Assembly (NCBI RefSeq): GCF_003202235.1
Contig: NZ_MASU01000001.1
Span: forward strand, 371,769 to 435,768
DNA length: 64,000 nucleotides
Direction of reading: 5' to 3'
DNA from: Prauserella flavalba
GTDB taxonomy: Bacteria; Actinomycetota; Actinomycetes; Mycobacteriales; Pseudonocardiaceae
Shown here: positions 57,668 through 64,000 of the stretch, in pieces
How the letters are laid out: each line of letters starts with the position of its first letter
Position numbering within the stretch: the stretch's first letter is position 1
The notes under the pieces: generated by a model
Databases searched by the model: none
What the model saw: only the letters and a program-made list of their open reading frames with translations
Told to the model about the DNA's origin: nothing
Position numbers and translations under genes: made by a program

Positions 57668-58225
57668 ATGAATCGCGTGACTGAGAGCAACCAAGCCCCG
57701 GCGGGAGCCAAGATGAAGGCCACTCTGCACACGAACCGAGGCGACATCGTGATCAACCTCTTCCCTGATCACGCGCCCAAGACCGTCGCCAACTTCGTCG
57801 GCCTCGCGGACGGCACCAAGGAGTACACGCAGCCCAACGCCAAGGGCGAGAAGTCGGGACCGTTCTACGACGGCGCGATCTTCCACCGCGTGATCGACGG
57901 CTTCATGATCCAGGGTGGCGACCCGACGGGCACCGGTCGTGGCGGCCCCGGCTACAAGTTCGGCGACGAGTTCCACCCGGAGCTGCAGTTCAGCAAGCCG
58001 TACCTGCTGGCGATGGCCAACGCGGGACCGGGGACCAACGGCTCCCAGTTCTTCGTCACGGTCGCGCCGACGCCGCACCTGAACTTCAAGCACACGATCT
58101 TCGGTGAGGTCGCCGACCAGTCCTCGCGCGACGTCGTCGACGCGATCGCGCGCACCGCGACGGGCCCGGCCGACAAGCCGCTCGAGGACGTCGTCATCGA
58201 GCGTGTCTCCGTCGAGCAGGGCTGA
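57668..58225 (+). CDS. ppiA: Cyclophilin-type peptidyl-prolyl isomerase
   Basis: Catalyses proline cis-trans isomerisation in the cytosol. The 185-residue protein has TNRGDIVINLFPDHAPKTVANFVGLA, the active-site FYDGAIFHRVIDGFMIQGGDP (with the catalytic arginine) and LLAMANAGPGTNGSQFFVTV, very close to M. tuberculosis PpiA (Rv0009). ATG at 57668 or GTG at 57677 could be the start. Confidence 0.94.
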   Translation: MNRVTESNQAPAGAKMKATLHTNRGDIVINLFPDHAPKTVANFVGLADGTKEYTQPNAKGEKSGPFYDGAIFHRVIDGFMIQGGDPTGTGRGGPGYKFGDEFHPELQFSKPYLLAMANAGPGTNGSQFFVTVAPTPHLNFKHTIFGEVADQSSRDVVDAIARTATGPADKPLEDVVIERVSVEQG

Positions 58226-58272
58226 CGGCGGCACGCTGACGGGCTGGGAAAACGGGTAGGTTGGACAGCACT

Positions 58273-59220
58273 GTGAGCCAACCTCCTTACCCTCCCCAGT
58301 ACGGGCAGCAGCCCCATCAGGAGGCGCTGCCCGGATGCTGGTGGCATCCCAACCGGCAGACCGGTCTGCGCTGCGTCCGGTGCAACCGGCCTGCCTGCCC
58401 GGACTGCCTGCGTGAGGCGTCCGTCGGCTACCAGTGCGTCGACTGCGTGCAGGCCGGCCAGCAGCAACAGCGCGCCCAGGCCACGCAGTACCGCAGGGCA
58501 GGCTACGGCGCCCGCACCGTCGCGGGCGCCCGCGTGTCCCAGCGGGCGGTAGTGACGCCGCTGCTCATCGCGATCAACGTGCTGGTCTACGTGGTCACGG
58601 TCGTGCAGGCCGGCGGCGACCCGATGAACAACAGCGACGCCCAGCTGTTCTCCGACGGCGTGCTGTGGCCCGTCGGCATCGTCGCGGGCGACGAGTGGTG
58701 GCGCCTGCTCACCAGCGGTTTCCTGCACTACGGGCTGCTCCACATCGCGATGAACATGCTCGCGCTGTGGGTGCTCGGCAGGGACCTGGAGATCCTGCTC
58801 GGCAAGGTGCGTTTCCTCGCCGTGTACTTCGTGTCGCTGCTCGGCGGCGCCGCGGCGGTGTTCGCCTTCGGCGAGACCAACACGGGCACGGCGGGCGCCT
58901 CCGGCGCCATCTACGGGCTCATGGGCGCGATCCTGGTCGCCGTGCTGCGGCTGCGCCTCAACCCCACGTCGGCCATCGGCATCATCGTGCTGAACATCGT
59001 GCTGAGCGTGTCGATCCCCGGGATCTCCCTGCTCGGTCACGTCGGCGGGCTCGTGGTCGGCGCGCTGGCGATGGTCGCGATGGTCTACGCGCCGGAGAAG
59101 CAGCGCACGGCCTACCAGGTGGGCACGCTCGTGGTGCTGACGGCGGCGCTGGTCGGATTGCTCGTGTACCGCGACTCGCAGCTCTCCTCGGAGCTGTGCT
59201 CGCTGTACCGCGCATGCTAG
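58273..59220 (+). CDS. Rhomboid family intramembrane serine protease with zinc finger
   Basis: The 315-residue protein starts with a B-box-like zinc finger (CWWHPNRQTGLRCVRCNRPA then CPDCLREASVGYQCVDC), followed by the rhomboid core of about seven helices. WWRLLTSGFLHYGLLHIAMNM is the conserved entry; GASGAIYG carries the catalytic serine and GHVGG the histidine. It cleaves membrane proteins within their helices; substrates unknown. GTG at 58273 preferred to a TTG at 58261. Shares the CTAG at its end with the next gene. Confidence 0.92.
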   Translation: MSQPPYPPQYGQQPHQEALPGCWWHPNRQTGLRCVRCNRPACPDCLREASVGYQCVDCVQAGQQQQRAQATQYRRAGYGARTVAGARVSQRAVVTPLLIAINVLVYVVTVVQAGGDPMNNSDAQLFSDGVLWPVGIVAGDEWWRLLTSGFLHYGLLHIAMNMLALWVLGRDLEILLGKVRFLAVYFVSLLGGAAAVFAFGETNTGTAGASGAIYGLMGAILVAVLRLRLNPTSAIGIIVLNIVLSVSIPGISLLGHVGGLVVGALAMVAMVYAPEKQRTAYQVGTLVVLTAALVGLLVYRDSQLSSELCSLYRAC

Positions 59221-59645
59221 GCGGGCCGTAGGGCCAGCAGCTCGTCGTGCACGTCGCGCGGATCGGTGCCGAGCTCCAGCCAGCCGAGCACCACCAGGTC
59301 GTCGCTCTCCAGCTCCAGCACCGCGACGTCCCGCCCCAGCCTGCGGGTGGTGGCGAGCCGCAGCTCCACCTCGGTCCAGTCGAGGCGCCTGGTGCCGCCG
59401 AGGTTGCGCACCCGTACGCCCCACGCGTCGGCGGCGAGCCGGGGGCGCACGAACGTTCCGTGTGCCGCGCCGGCGGCCAGTGCGACCGTGCCGACGCCGA
59501 GCAGCACGGCGCCCGGCCGGTCGCCGGAGAGCACGAAGAACGCGGTGGCCGCGCCCGCGAGAACGGCCAGCAGCCAGCCGACCGCTACCAGACCCGTGCT
59601 CGGAGCCCATCTCGGGGTCGAGTTATCCACAGGGGTTATCCACAC
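59217..59645 (-). CDS. PH-like domain membrane protein (Rv0010c-like)
   Basis: A 142-residue protein with two N-terminal membrane helices (GLVAVGWLLAVLAGAATAFFVL and GAVLLGVGTVALAAGAAHG) and a C-terminal bacterial PH-like beta domain (PRLAADAWGVRVRNLGGTRRLDWTEVELRL). Corresponds to mycobacterial Rv0010c, next to crgA. GTG start at 59645; two perfect DnaA boxes lie across its first codons. Its stop overlaps that of the rhomboid gene at CTAG. Confidence 0.82.
   Translation of the reverse strand: MWITPVDNSTPRWAPSTGLVAVGWLLAVLAGAATAFFVLSGDRPGAVLLGVGTVALAAGAAHGTFVRPRLAADAWGVRVRNLGGTRRLDWTEVELRLATTRRLGRDVAVLELESDDLVVLGWLELGTDPRDVHDELLALRPA
59623..59644. promoter_or_regulatory. Pair of perfect TTATCCACA DnaA boxes
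   Basis: TTATCCACA at 59623-59631 and 59636-59644, same orientation, 13 bp apart. They overlap the start of the PH-like gene (codons WITPVDNS). This is the E. coli consensus form, stronger than any box in oriC here. Confidence 0.65.
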
Positions 59646-59709
59646 TGGGGATTAGTCACACTGTTGTAATTCGCTGTCAAGCGGCCGTTCGGCTGAGCCT
59701 CACCGGCCG

Positions 59710-59976
59710 TCAGCGCCAGCGCATCGTCATCAGCAGACCGCTGATCATGAGCGCGAACCCGATGGCGAAGTTCCAGTTGCCCAGCTCGAGCATGAACGAC
59801 AGCTTCTCGCCCGCGAGGTAGTTGACCACGAGCCAGGCGAGACCGAGGAGCATCAAGCCGAACATCACGATCTTGTAGATCAGCGGCGAAGGACCCGCTG
59901 CGCGCACCTTCACCGGAGTGCGGCGATCGGCAGGTGGGGTGTACGCCGTCTTCTTGCGGACCTTGGACTTGGGCAT
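59710..59976 (-). CDS. crgA: Cell division protein CrgA
   Basis: An 88-residue septal membrane protein that bridges FtsZ and the peptidoglycan machinery. It has the basic PKSKVRKKTAYTPPADRRTP start and two helices (IYKIVMFGLMLLGLAWLVVNYL and FAIGFALMISGLLMTM). ATG at 59976 with GAGGA upstream; the longer frame is not supported. Matches Rv0011c. Confidence 0.94.
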   Translation of the reverse strand: MPKSKVRKKTAYTPPADRRTPVKVRAAGPSPLIYKIVMFGLMLLGLAWLVVNYLAGEKLSFMLELGNWNFAIGFALMISGLLMTMRWR

Positions 59977-60111
59977 GGGAGTCCTCGCGTGGCTGTCGGG
60001 CAAATCCGCGGCAGAACGCAACTGCCGCCACCTGAACACGTTAACGTAATCGAGCAGGCGCTAGAACCGGGGAGCGAGCGCCGGACCAGCAGATCGTGAT
60101 GAGGAGCTCGC

Positions 60112-61071
60112 TTGTCGAGGTACGAGGAGCCGGAGACCCGGGAGATCCCGATTCCGGACTTCAGCCGCCGCCCCGCCGGTCCACCGAGAAGGCCCCAGCG
60201 GCCGGAAGCGGAGCGGCGTCCACCCCGTCAGCCCCCGCCGACAAGGCCGCCGGCGCCACCCGCGAGGTCGGAGGGCGGCGGCTCGGCAGGCCGCACCATC
60301 GTGCGCACGTTCGGCGAGGTCCTGATCACGCTCGGTGTGGTAGTGCTGCTGTTCGTCGTCTACGAGCTCTACGTGACCAACTGGATGTCCGGCAAGCTCC
60401 AGGACCAGGCCAGCGCCGACCTCGACGCCGAATGGGCCAACGAACGGCAGCTGCACGCCGAGCCCCTCGACGGCAAGGCGTTCGCCCGCATCTACATCCC
60501 GTCGTTCGGCGCCGACTGGAGCTTCACCGTCCAGCAGGGCGTGGACTCCGCCACGCTGGAGATCGGGCCAGGGCACTACAAGACCACGGCGATGCCGGGC
60601 GAGCCGGGCAACATGGGCGTCGCAGGGCACCGGGTCGGCAAGGGCGCCCCGTTCAACGACCTCGACCTGCTGAACTCGTGCGACGCGATCGTGCTCGAGA
60701 CGGCCGACAGCTTCTACGTCTACCGGGTGCTGCCGATGTCGGACGAGGTCGCGGGCTGGGCGCAGGGCAAGGGCCGCGACCCGAAGTGCGCGAACGTCGC
60801 GCCGCTGCAGGACCGCGACGGTGCCTACGCCGAGACGGTGGGCCGCGTGATCGTCACCCCGGACCGCGGTGACGCCGTGGCACCCGTGCCGTACCAGCCG
60901 GCCGACGTGCTGCCCAAGGCGTCGCAGGCGGCACTGCTCACGCTCACCACGTGCCATCCGCAGTTCTCCGACCGGGAGCGCATGATCATCCACTCGGTGC
61001 TGACCAACCAGCTCAAGAAGCAGCCGGGCGCGGGCTACGACGACCTGCTCGCCGAGATCGGGGAGGCCTGA
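60112..61071 (+). CDS. Class E sortase
   Basis: A transpeptidase that attaches surface proteins to the cell wall. The 319-residue protein has a proline/arginine-rich cytoplasmic N-terminus (1-65), one membrane helix (EVLITLGVVVLLFVVYELYV), then the sortase domain with GNMGVAGHRVGKGAPFNDLD (catalytic His), LLTLTTCHPQFSDRERM (catalytic Cys and Arg). TTG start at 60112. Ends one base into the next gene (TGATG). Confidence 0.92.
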   Translation: MSRYEEPETREIPIPDFSRRPAGPPRRPQRPEAERRPPRQPPPTRPPAPPARSEGGGSAGRTIVRTFGEVLITLGVVVLLFVVYELYVTNWMSGKLQDQASADLDAEWANERQLHAEPLDGKAFARIYIPSFGADWSFTVQQGVDSATLEIGPGHYKTTAMPGEPGNMGVAGHRVGKGAPFNDLDLLNSCDAIVLETADSFYVYRVLPMSDEVAGWAQGKGRDPKCANVAPLQDRDGAYAETVGRVIVTPDRGDAVAPVPYQPADVLPKASQAALLTLTTCHPQFSDRERMIIHSVLTNQLKKQPGAGYDDLLAEIGEA

Positions 61072-61232
61072 TGTACGGCTGGATCTGGCGACACCTGCCC
61101 GGCCCGCTGGCCGTGCGCCTGCTGACCGCCGTCGTGCTCGTCCTCGGCGTGGTGGCGCTGTTGATGTTCGTGGTGTTCCCGTGGGCCGAGCCGATGCTGC
61201 CGTTCAACGACGTCGCCGTCGAACCCGAGTGA
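61071..61232 (+). CDS. Small membrane protein coupled to the sortase
   Basis: A 53-residue protein, MYGWIWRHLPGPLAVRLLTA then VVLVLGVVALLMFVVFPWAE, one membrane helix with a conserved-looking N-terminal WRHLPGP. The start shares a base with the sortase stop. Probably an accessory to the sortase or TrpG region; family known only as hypothetical. Confidence 0.7.
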   Translation: MYGWIWRHLPGPLAVRLLTAVVLVLGVVALLMFVVFPWAEPMLPFNDVAVEPE

Positions 61233-61256
61233 CCCGCGACCCGATACGCTGCCCGT

Positions 61257-61898
61257 ATGCGCGTACTGGTCGTCGACAACTACGACAGCTTCGTCTACAA
61301 CCTCGTGCAGTACCTGGCGCAGCTCGGCGCCGACTGCACGGTGTGGCGTAACGACGTCGTCGACCTCGACGCGATCCGCGACTTCGACGCGGTGCTGGTC
61401 TCGCCGGGGCCTGGCACGCCCGAGCGGGCGGGCCAGAGCATCGACGTGGTGCGGCGCTGCGCCGACGAGCGCGTGCCGATGCTCGGCGTGTGCCTCGGCC
61501 ACCAGGCCATCGGCGTCGCGTACGGCGCCACCGTCGACAGGGCACACGAGCTGCTGCACGGCAAGACCAGCAAGGTGGACCACTCCGGCACCGGTGTGCT
61601 CGCCGGGCTGCCGAGCCCGTTCACGGCCACGCGGTACCACTCGCTGACCGTGCTGCCCGAGACGATCCCCGACGCCTTCGAGGTCACCGGCCGCACAGCG
61701 TCCGGCGTGGTCATGGGCATGCGTCACCGCGAGCTGCCCATCGAAGGCGTGCAGTTCCACCCCGAGTCGGTGCTGACCGAGGGCGGGCACCGCATGCTCG
61801 CCAACTGGCTCGCCTCCGCTGGGCACCCGGTGCCGGACAACGTGGTCGACGAGCTCGAACGGGCCACCCGCGCCCTGCAGAAGGCCGCCGTCGCCTGA
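61257..61898 (+). CDS. trpG: Anthranilate/aminodeoxychorismate synthase glutaminase subunit
   Basis: A class I glutamine amidotransferase of 213 residues that supplies ammonia for anthranilate or p-aminobenzoate synthesis. Motifs: VDNYDSFVYNLVQYL, VSPGPGTPERAG, the catalytic Cys in MLGVCLGHQAIG and the His-Glu pair in GVQFHPESVLTEGG. The chorismate subunit is not here. Matches Rv0013 in position; pknB, expected next in mycobacteria, is not visible before the window ends. Confidence 0.93.
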   Translation: MRVLVVDNYDSFVYNLVQYLAQLGADCTVWRNDVVDLDAIRDFDAVLVSPGPGTPERAGQSIDVVRRCADERVPMLGVCLGHQAIGVAYGATVDRAHELLHGKTSKVDHSGTGVLAGLPSPFTATRYHSLTVLPETIPDAFEVTGRTASGVVMGMRHRELPIEGVQFHPESVLTEGGHRMLANWLASAGHPVPDNVVDELERATRALQKAAVA

Positions 61899-61900
61899 CC

Positions 61901-62366
61901 GTGCGCCGTCTCGCGGGGGTCGCCAAGAGCTACCGGCGGGGCCACTACGTGCTCGACGGCGTCGACCTGAACATCGAGCCGGGCCGCACCGTCGGAACGC
62001 GTCGGTGGCGTGCAGCCGGGCGCGTTCGGCGCTGTGCTCGCTCAGTACCACCGCGGCGCCGTCGCCCCTCAGCTCCGTGAGCACCTCGGCCAGCACGCCG
62101 TGCGCGCCCTCGTCGAGGCCCGAGAACGACTCGTCGCCGGTGGCTCGCTGCACGCGCTCGAGCCCGCGCGGCCGGTGGCTCGCGTGGTGCTCGGCGGTGC
62201 CGACGCGGGGACCTGGCGCGAGCGGCCGGACGTGCTCGCCGTCGTGGAGACCGGCGGCCAGCTGGAGCTGACCGTGCCCGAAGAGCGGTGTGACGAGCTC
62301 CTGCTGCTGGCCTTGCGCACGGGCTGCTCGGTACGGCAGGTCGAGAGGCAGGGGCCGCCCCGTTGA
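61901..62366 (+). pseudogene. ABC transporter ATPase, internally deleted and partly inverted
   Basis: The first 32 codons are an ABC ATPase start (RLAGVAKSYRRGHYVLDGVD, then NIEPGRTVG). Walker A and signature are missing. From about 62135 down to 61992 the minus strand encodes the missing middle: DESFSGLDEGAHGVLAEVLT, then AAVVLSEHSAERARLHATDAF. Plus-strand coding resumes at about 62136 with AGGSLHALEPARPVARVVLG to a normal end at TGA 62364-62366. About 100 codons between Walker A and Walker B are lost by family spacing. The permease fragment overlaps the stop. Confidence 0.8.
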
Positions 62367-62591
62367 TCGCCACCACCCGTTACCAGTTGGCGCTGCTGGC
62401 CCATTCGCAGCGCTACCTGCCCCCGCTGATCGCCTTCCTCGCCGTACTCGGCGTGCTCTACACCAGCCGGGACGCGCCCGTGCTGCCCGAGTTCGCCGTC
62501 AGCGGGGGTGCACTGCTGGTGGTCACGTGCTGGCTGACGATCGCGCTCGCCGACGTCGAGGACCCCGCGCAACGGCTCGTCACCCGGTTGC
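62363..62591 (+). pseudogene. ABC transporter permease, truncated by an IS256-family element
   Basis: TTG at 62363 overlaps the ATPase stop. The remaining 76 codons (TTRYQLALLAHSQRYLPPLI, with two membrane helices up to ALLVVTCWLTIALADVEDPA) end where the left inverted repeat of the insertion element starts at 62592. The rest of the gene may lie beyond the window. Confidence 0.75.
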
Positions 62592-63998
62592 GTCCAATAG
62601 CGTGGTGTACGGACCGGACGCCTGACGGAAGGTCGGGCGTGTCGTAGCCGGAACGAGGACGGTCACCGCGTGATCCTTCAAGACGACCAAGTCAGAAGGA
62701 GTTCTCACGCGATGACCTCTGTCCAGCGTATCGATCCGTCCGCGATGTTGTCCGACCAACTCGCCGAGGCGAGCCCGGATCTGTTGCGGAACCTGTTGTC
62801 CACGTTCGTCCAGGCGTTGATGGGCGCCGAGGCCGACGCCGTGTGCGGGGCCGGCTATGGCGAACGCTCCGAGGAGCGGGTCAACAGCCGAAACGGCTAT
62901 CGGCACCGCGACTTCGACACCCGTATCGGCACGATCGACCTGGCGATCCCGAAGTTGCGCTCGGGCAGCTACTTCCCCGAGTGGCTGCTCGAACGCCGTC
63001 AACGCGCCGAACGCGCGTTGACGTCGGTGGTGGCCACCTGCTACCTGCTGGGCGTGTCGACCCGGCGCATGGAGAAGCTGGTCGAGTCTCTCGGGGTGAA
63101 GGGTCTGTCGAAGTCGCAGGTGTCGATCATGGCCGCCGACCTGGACGCGCAGGTTGAGGCGTTCCGCACCCGGCCGCTGGACCAGGGCCCGTACACGTTC
63201 GTCGCCGCGGACGCGCTGGTGCTGAAGGTGCGGGAGAACGGGCGCGTGGTGAACGTGCACTGCCTGGTCGCTACCGGCGTCAACGGCGAGGGCTACCGCG
63301 AAATCCTCGGCGTCCAGGTCACCAGCGGCGAAGACGGCGCCGGGTGGCTGGCGTTCTTCCGTGATCTGGTCGCCCGCGGCCTCTCAGGCGTGCAGCTGGT
63401 GACCAGCGACGCGCATGCCGGGCTGGTGGCCGCGATCGGCGCGACCCTGCCCGGCGCGTCCTGGCAACGCTGCCGCACGCATTACACGGTGAACCTGATG
63501 TCGGTGTGCCCCAAGGCATCCTGGCCATGGGTGCGGACTCTGCTGCACTCGGTGTTCGACCAAGCCGACGCCGAATCCGTTGCCGCTCAGTACGACCGGA
63601 CGCTCGACGCGTTGAGCCACAAGCTACCGAAGGTGGCCGAGCACCTGGACGCGGCCCGCGCGGACCTGCTGGCGTTCACCGCTTTCCCCAAGCAGATCTG
63701 GCGTCAGATCTGGAGCAATAACCCGCAGGAGCGGCTGAACAAGGAGATCCGCAGGCGCACCGACGTGGTCGGCATCTTCCCCGACCGCCAAGCCATCATC
63801 CGGCTCGTCGGCGCGGTCCTGGCCGAACAACACGACGAATGGATCGAAGGCCGCCGCTACCTCGGCCTGGACGTCCTGACCCGCTGCCGCACCACCACCC
63901 AGCCCACCAACCCCGAGGAGGACACCACCCCAGCAGCCCTCACCGCATAACCCGACCACGGATTACGCGGTGACCTTCGATACACCACGTCTCTGGAC
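62592..63998 (+). mobile_element. IS256-family insertion sequence
   Basis: Length 1407 bp between imperfect inverted repeats. The left end starts GTCCAATAGCGTGGTGTA (62592-62609) and the right end, read inwards, GTCCAGAGACGTGGTGTA (63981-63998); 14 of 18 bases match. A subterminal GGTCACCGCGT(G/A)ATCC is also repeated inverted. One transposase gene inside. Only two bases remain after the right end, so target duplication cannot be seen. Confidence 0.8.
62712..63950 (+). CDS. IS256 family (Mutator type) transposase
   Basis: A full-length 412-residue DDE transposase. Catalytic residues are Asp167 (FVAADALVLKV), Asp233 (LVTSDAHAGL) and a glutamate in NNPQERLNKEIRRRTDVVGIFP (Glu340 or Glu345). 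The C/H pair (WQRCRTHYTVN) lies between. ATG at 62712 has AAGGAG 10 nt upstream; an in-frame upstream start at 62670 is less likely. No frameshift is visible, so the element may be active. Confidence 0.93.
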   Translation: MTSVQRIDPSAMLSDQLAEASPDLLRNLLSTFVQALMGAEADAVCGAGYGERSEERVNSRNGYRHRDFDTRIGTIDLAIPKLRSGSYFPEWLLERRQRAERALTSVVATCYLLGVSTRRMEKLVESLGVKGLSKSQVSIMAADLDAQVEAFRTRPLDQGPYTFVAADALVLKVRENGRVVNVHCLVATGVNGEGYREILGVQVTSGEDGAGWLAFFRDLVARGLSGVQLVTSDAHAGLVAAIGATLPGASWQRCRTHYTVNLMSVCPKASWPWVRTLLHSVFDQADAESVAAQYDRTLDALSHKLPKVAEHLDAARADLLAFTAFPKQIWRQIWSNNPQERLNKEIRRRTDVVGIFPDRQAIIRLVGAVLAEQHDEWIEGRRYLGLDVLTRCRTTTQPTNPEEDTTPAALTA

Positions 63999-64000
63999 TT

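Overview
The window is high-GC actinobacterial chromosome around the replication origin. The gene order from pcnA through mutT, the DUF6049 gene, murJ, sigM, trxB, trxA, cwlM, parB/parA, rsmG, jag, yidC, yidD, rnpA, rpmH, dnaA, dnaN, gnd, recF, dciA, gyrB and gyrA to tRNA-Ile, tRNA-Ala, ppiA, crgA and trpG matches the origin region I remember from Mycobacterium tuberculosis (Rv3907c to Rv0013). The extra genes, the separate murJ and pseudokinase genes and the codon usage suggest Pseudonocardiaceae (Amycolatopsis, Saccharomonospora or Prauserella type). The genus is an inference.

Layout. 1-9.6 kb: the 5' part of leuS with a probable leucine leader peptide and attenuator, a secreted phytase-like esterase, an SdpI-like membrane protein, YqgE, an MFS transporter, a YbaB-like protein, a large protein ending in a TNT toxin-like domain, and an orphan histidine kinase. 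9.6-22.6 kb: RNA end repair and nucleotide clean-up (pcnA, NUDIX), envelope assembly (DUF6049, MurJ, pseudokinase), the SigM/anti-sigma pair, the thioredoxin system behind a SigR-type promoter, and CwlM. 22.6-30.6 kb: an aminotransferase and a D-Ala-D-Ala ligase homologue inserted ahead of parB-parA, then the leftward rpmH-rnpA-yidD-yidC-jag cluster with parS sites around rsmG and parA. 31-44.7 kb: dnaA, an intruding LysR/EamA gene pair, a candidate oriC, dnaN, gnd, recF, dciA, gyrB, gyrA, a DUF3566 gene and tRNA-Ile.

44.8-48.1 kb looks like a small decayed island inserted at the 3' end of tRNA-Ile. It has a broken tyrosine integrase, a type VII secretion-type trio (EspC-like protein, DUF1023 hydrolase, lipoprotein) and an imperfect copy of the tRNA 3' segment at the far end. 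48.4-57.6 kb is accessory: methyltransferases, CsbD, DLW-39, tRNA-Ala, a TetR/GNAT pair, DoxX, HdeD, an XRE/ABC-2 exporter operon, a DUF2020 lipoprotein, DUF6918 and a lysine-rich coiled-coil membrane protein. 57.6-61.9 kb returns to the conserved core: cyclophilin, rhomboid, PH-like protein, CrgA, class E sortase and trpG. The right edge is degenerate: an ABC ATPase pseudogene with a deletion and a locally inverted segment, then its permease cut by an IS256-family element that ends at the window edge.

Replication and segregation signals extend beyond oriC. DnaA-box clusters lie at 21.92, 30.96, 34.6, 38.36 and 59.63 kb. parS or parS-like palindromes lie at 27.07, 27.85, 27.95 and 49.11 kb, the last inside a perfect 30-bp hairpin between convergent genes. 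Two long hairpins sharing stem and loop sequence (8.24 and 21.84 kb) define a probable dispersed terminator family. I saw no CRISPR array and no rRNA.
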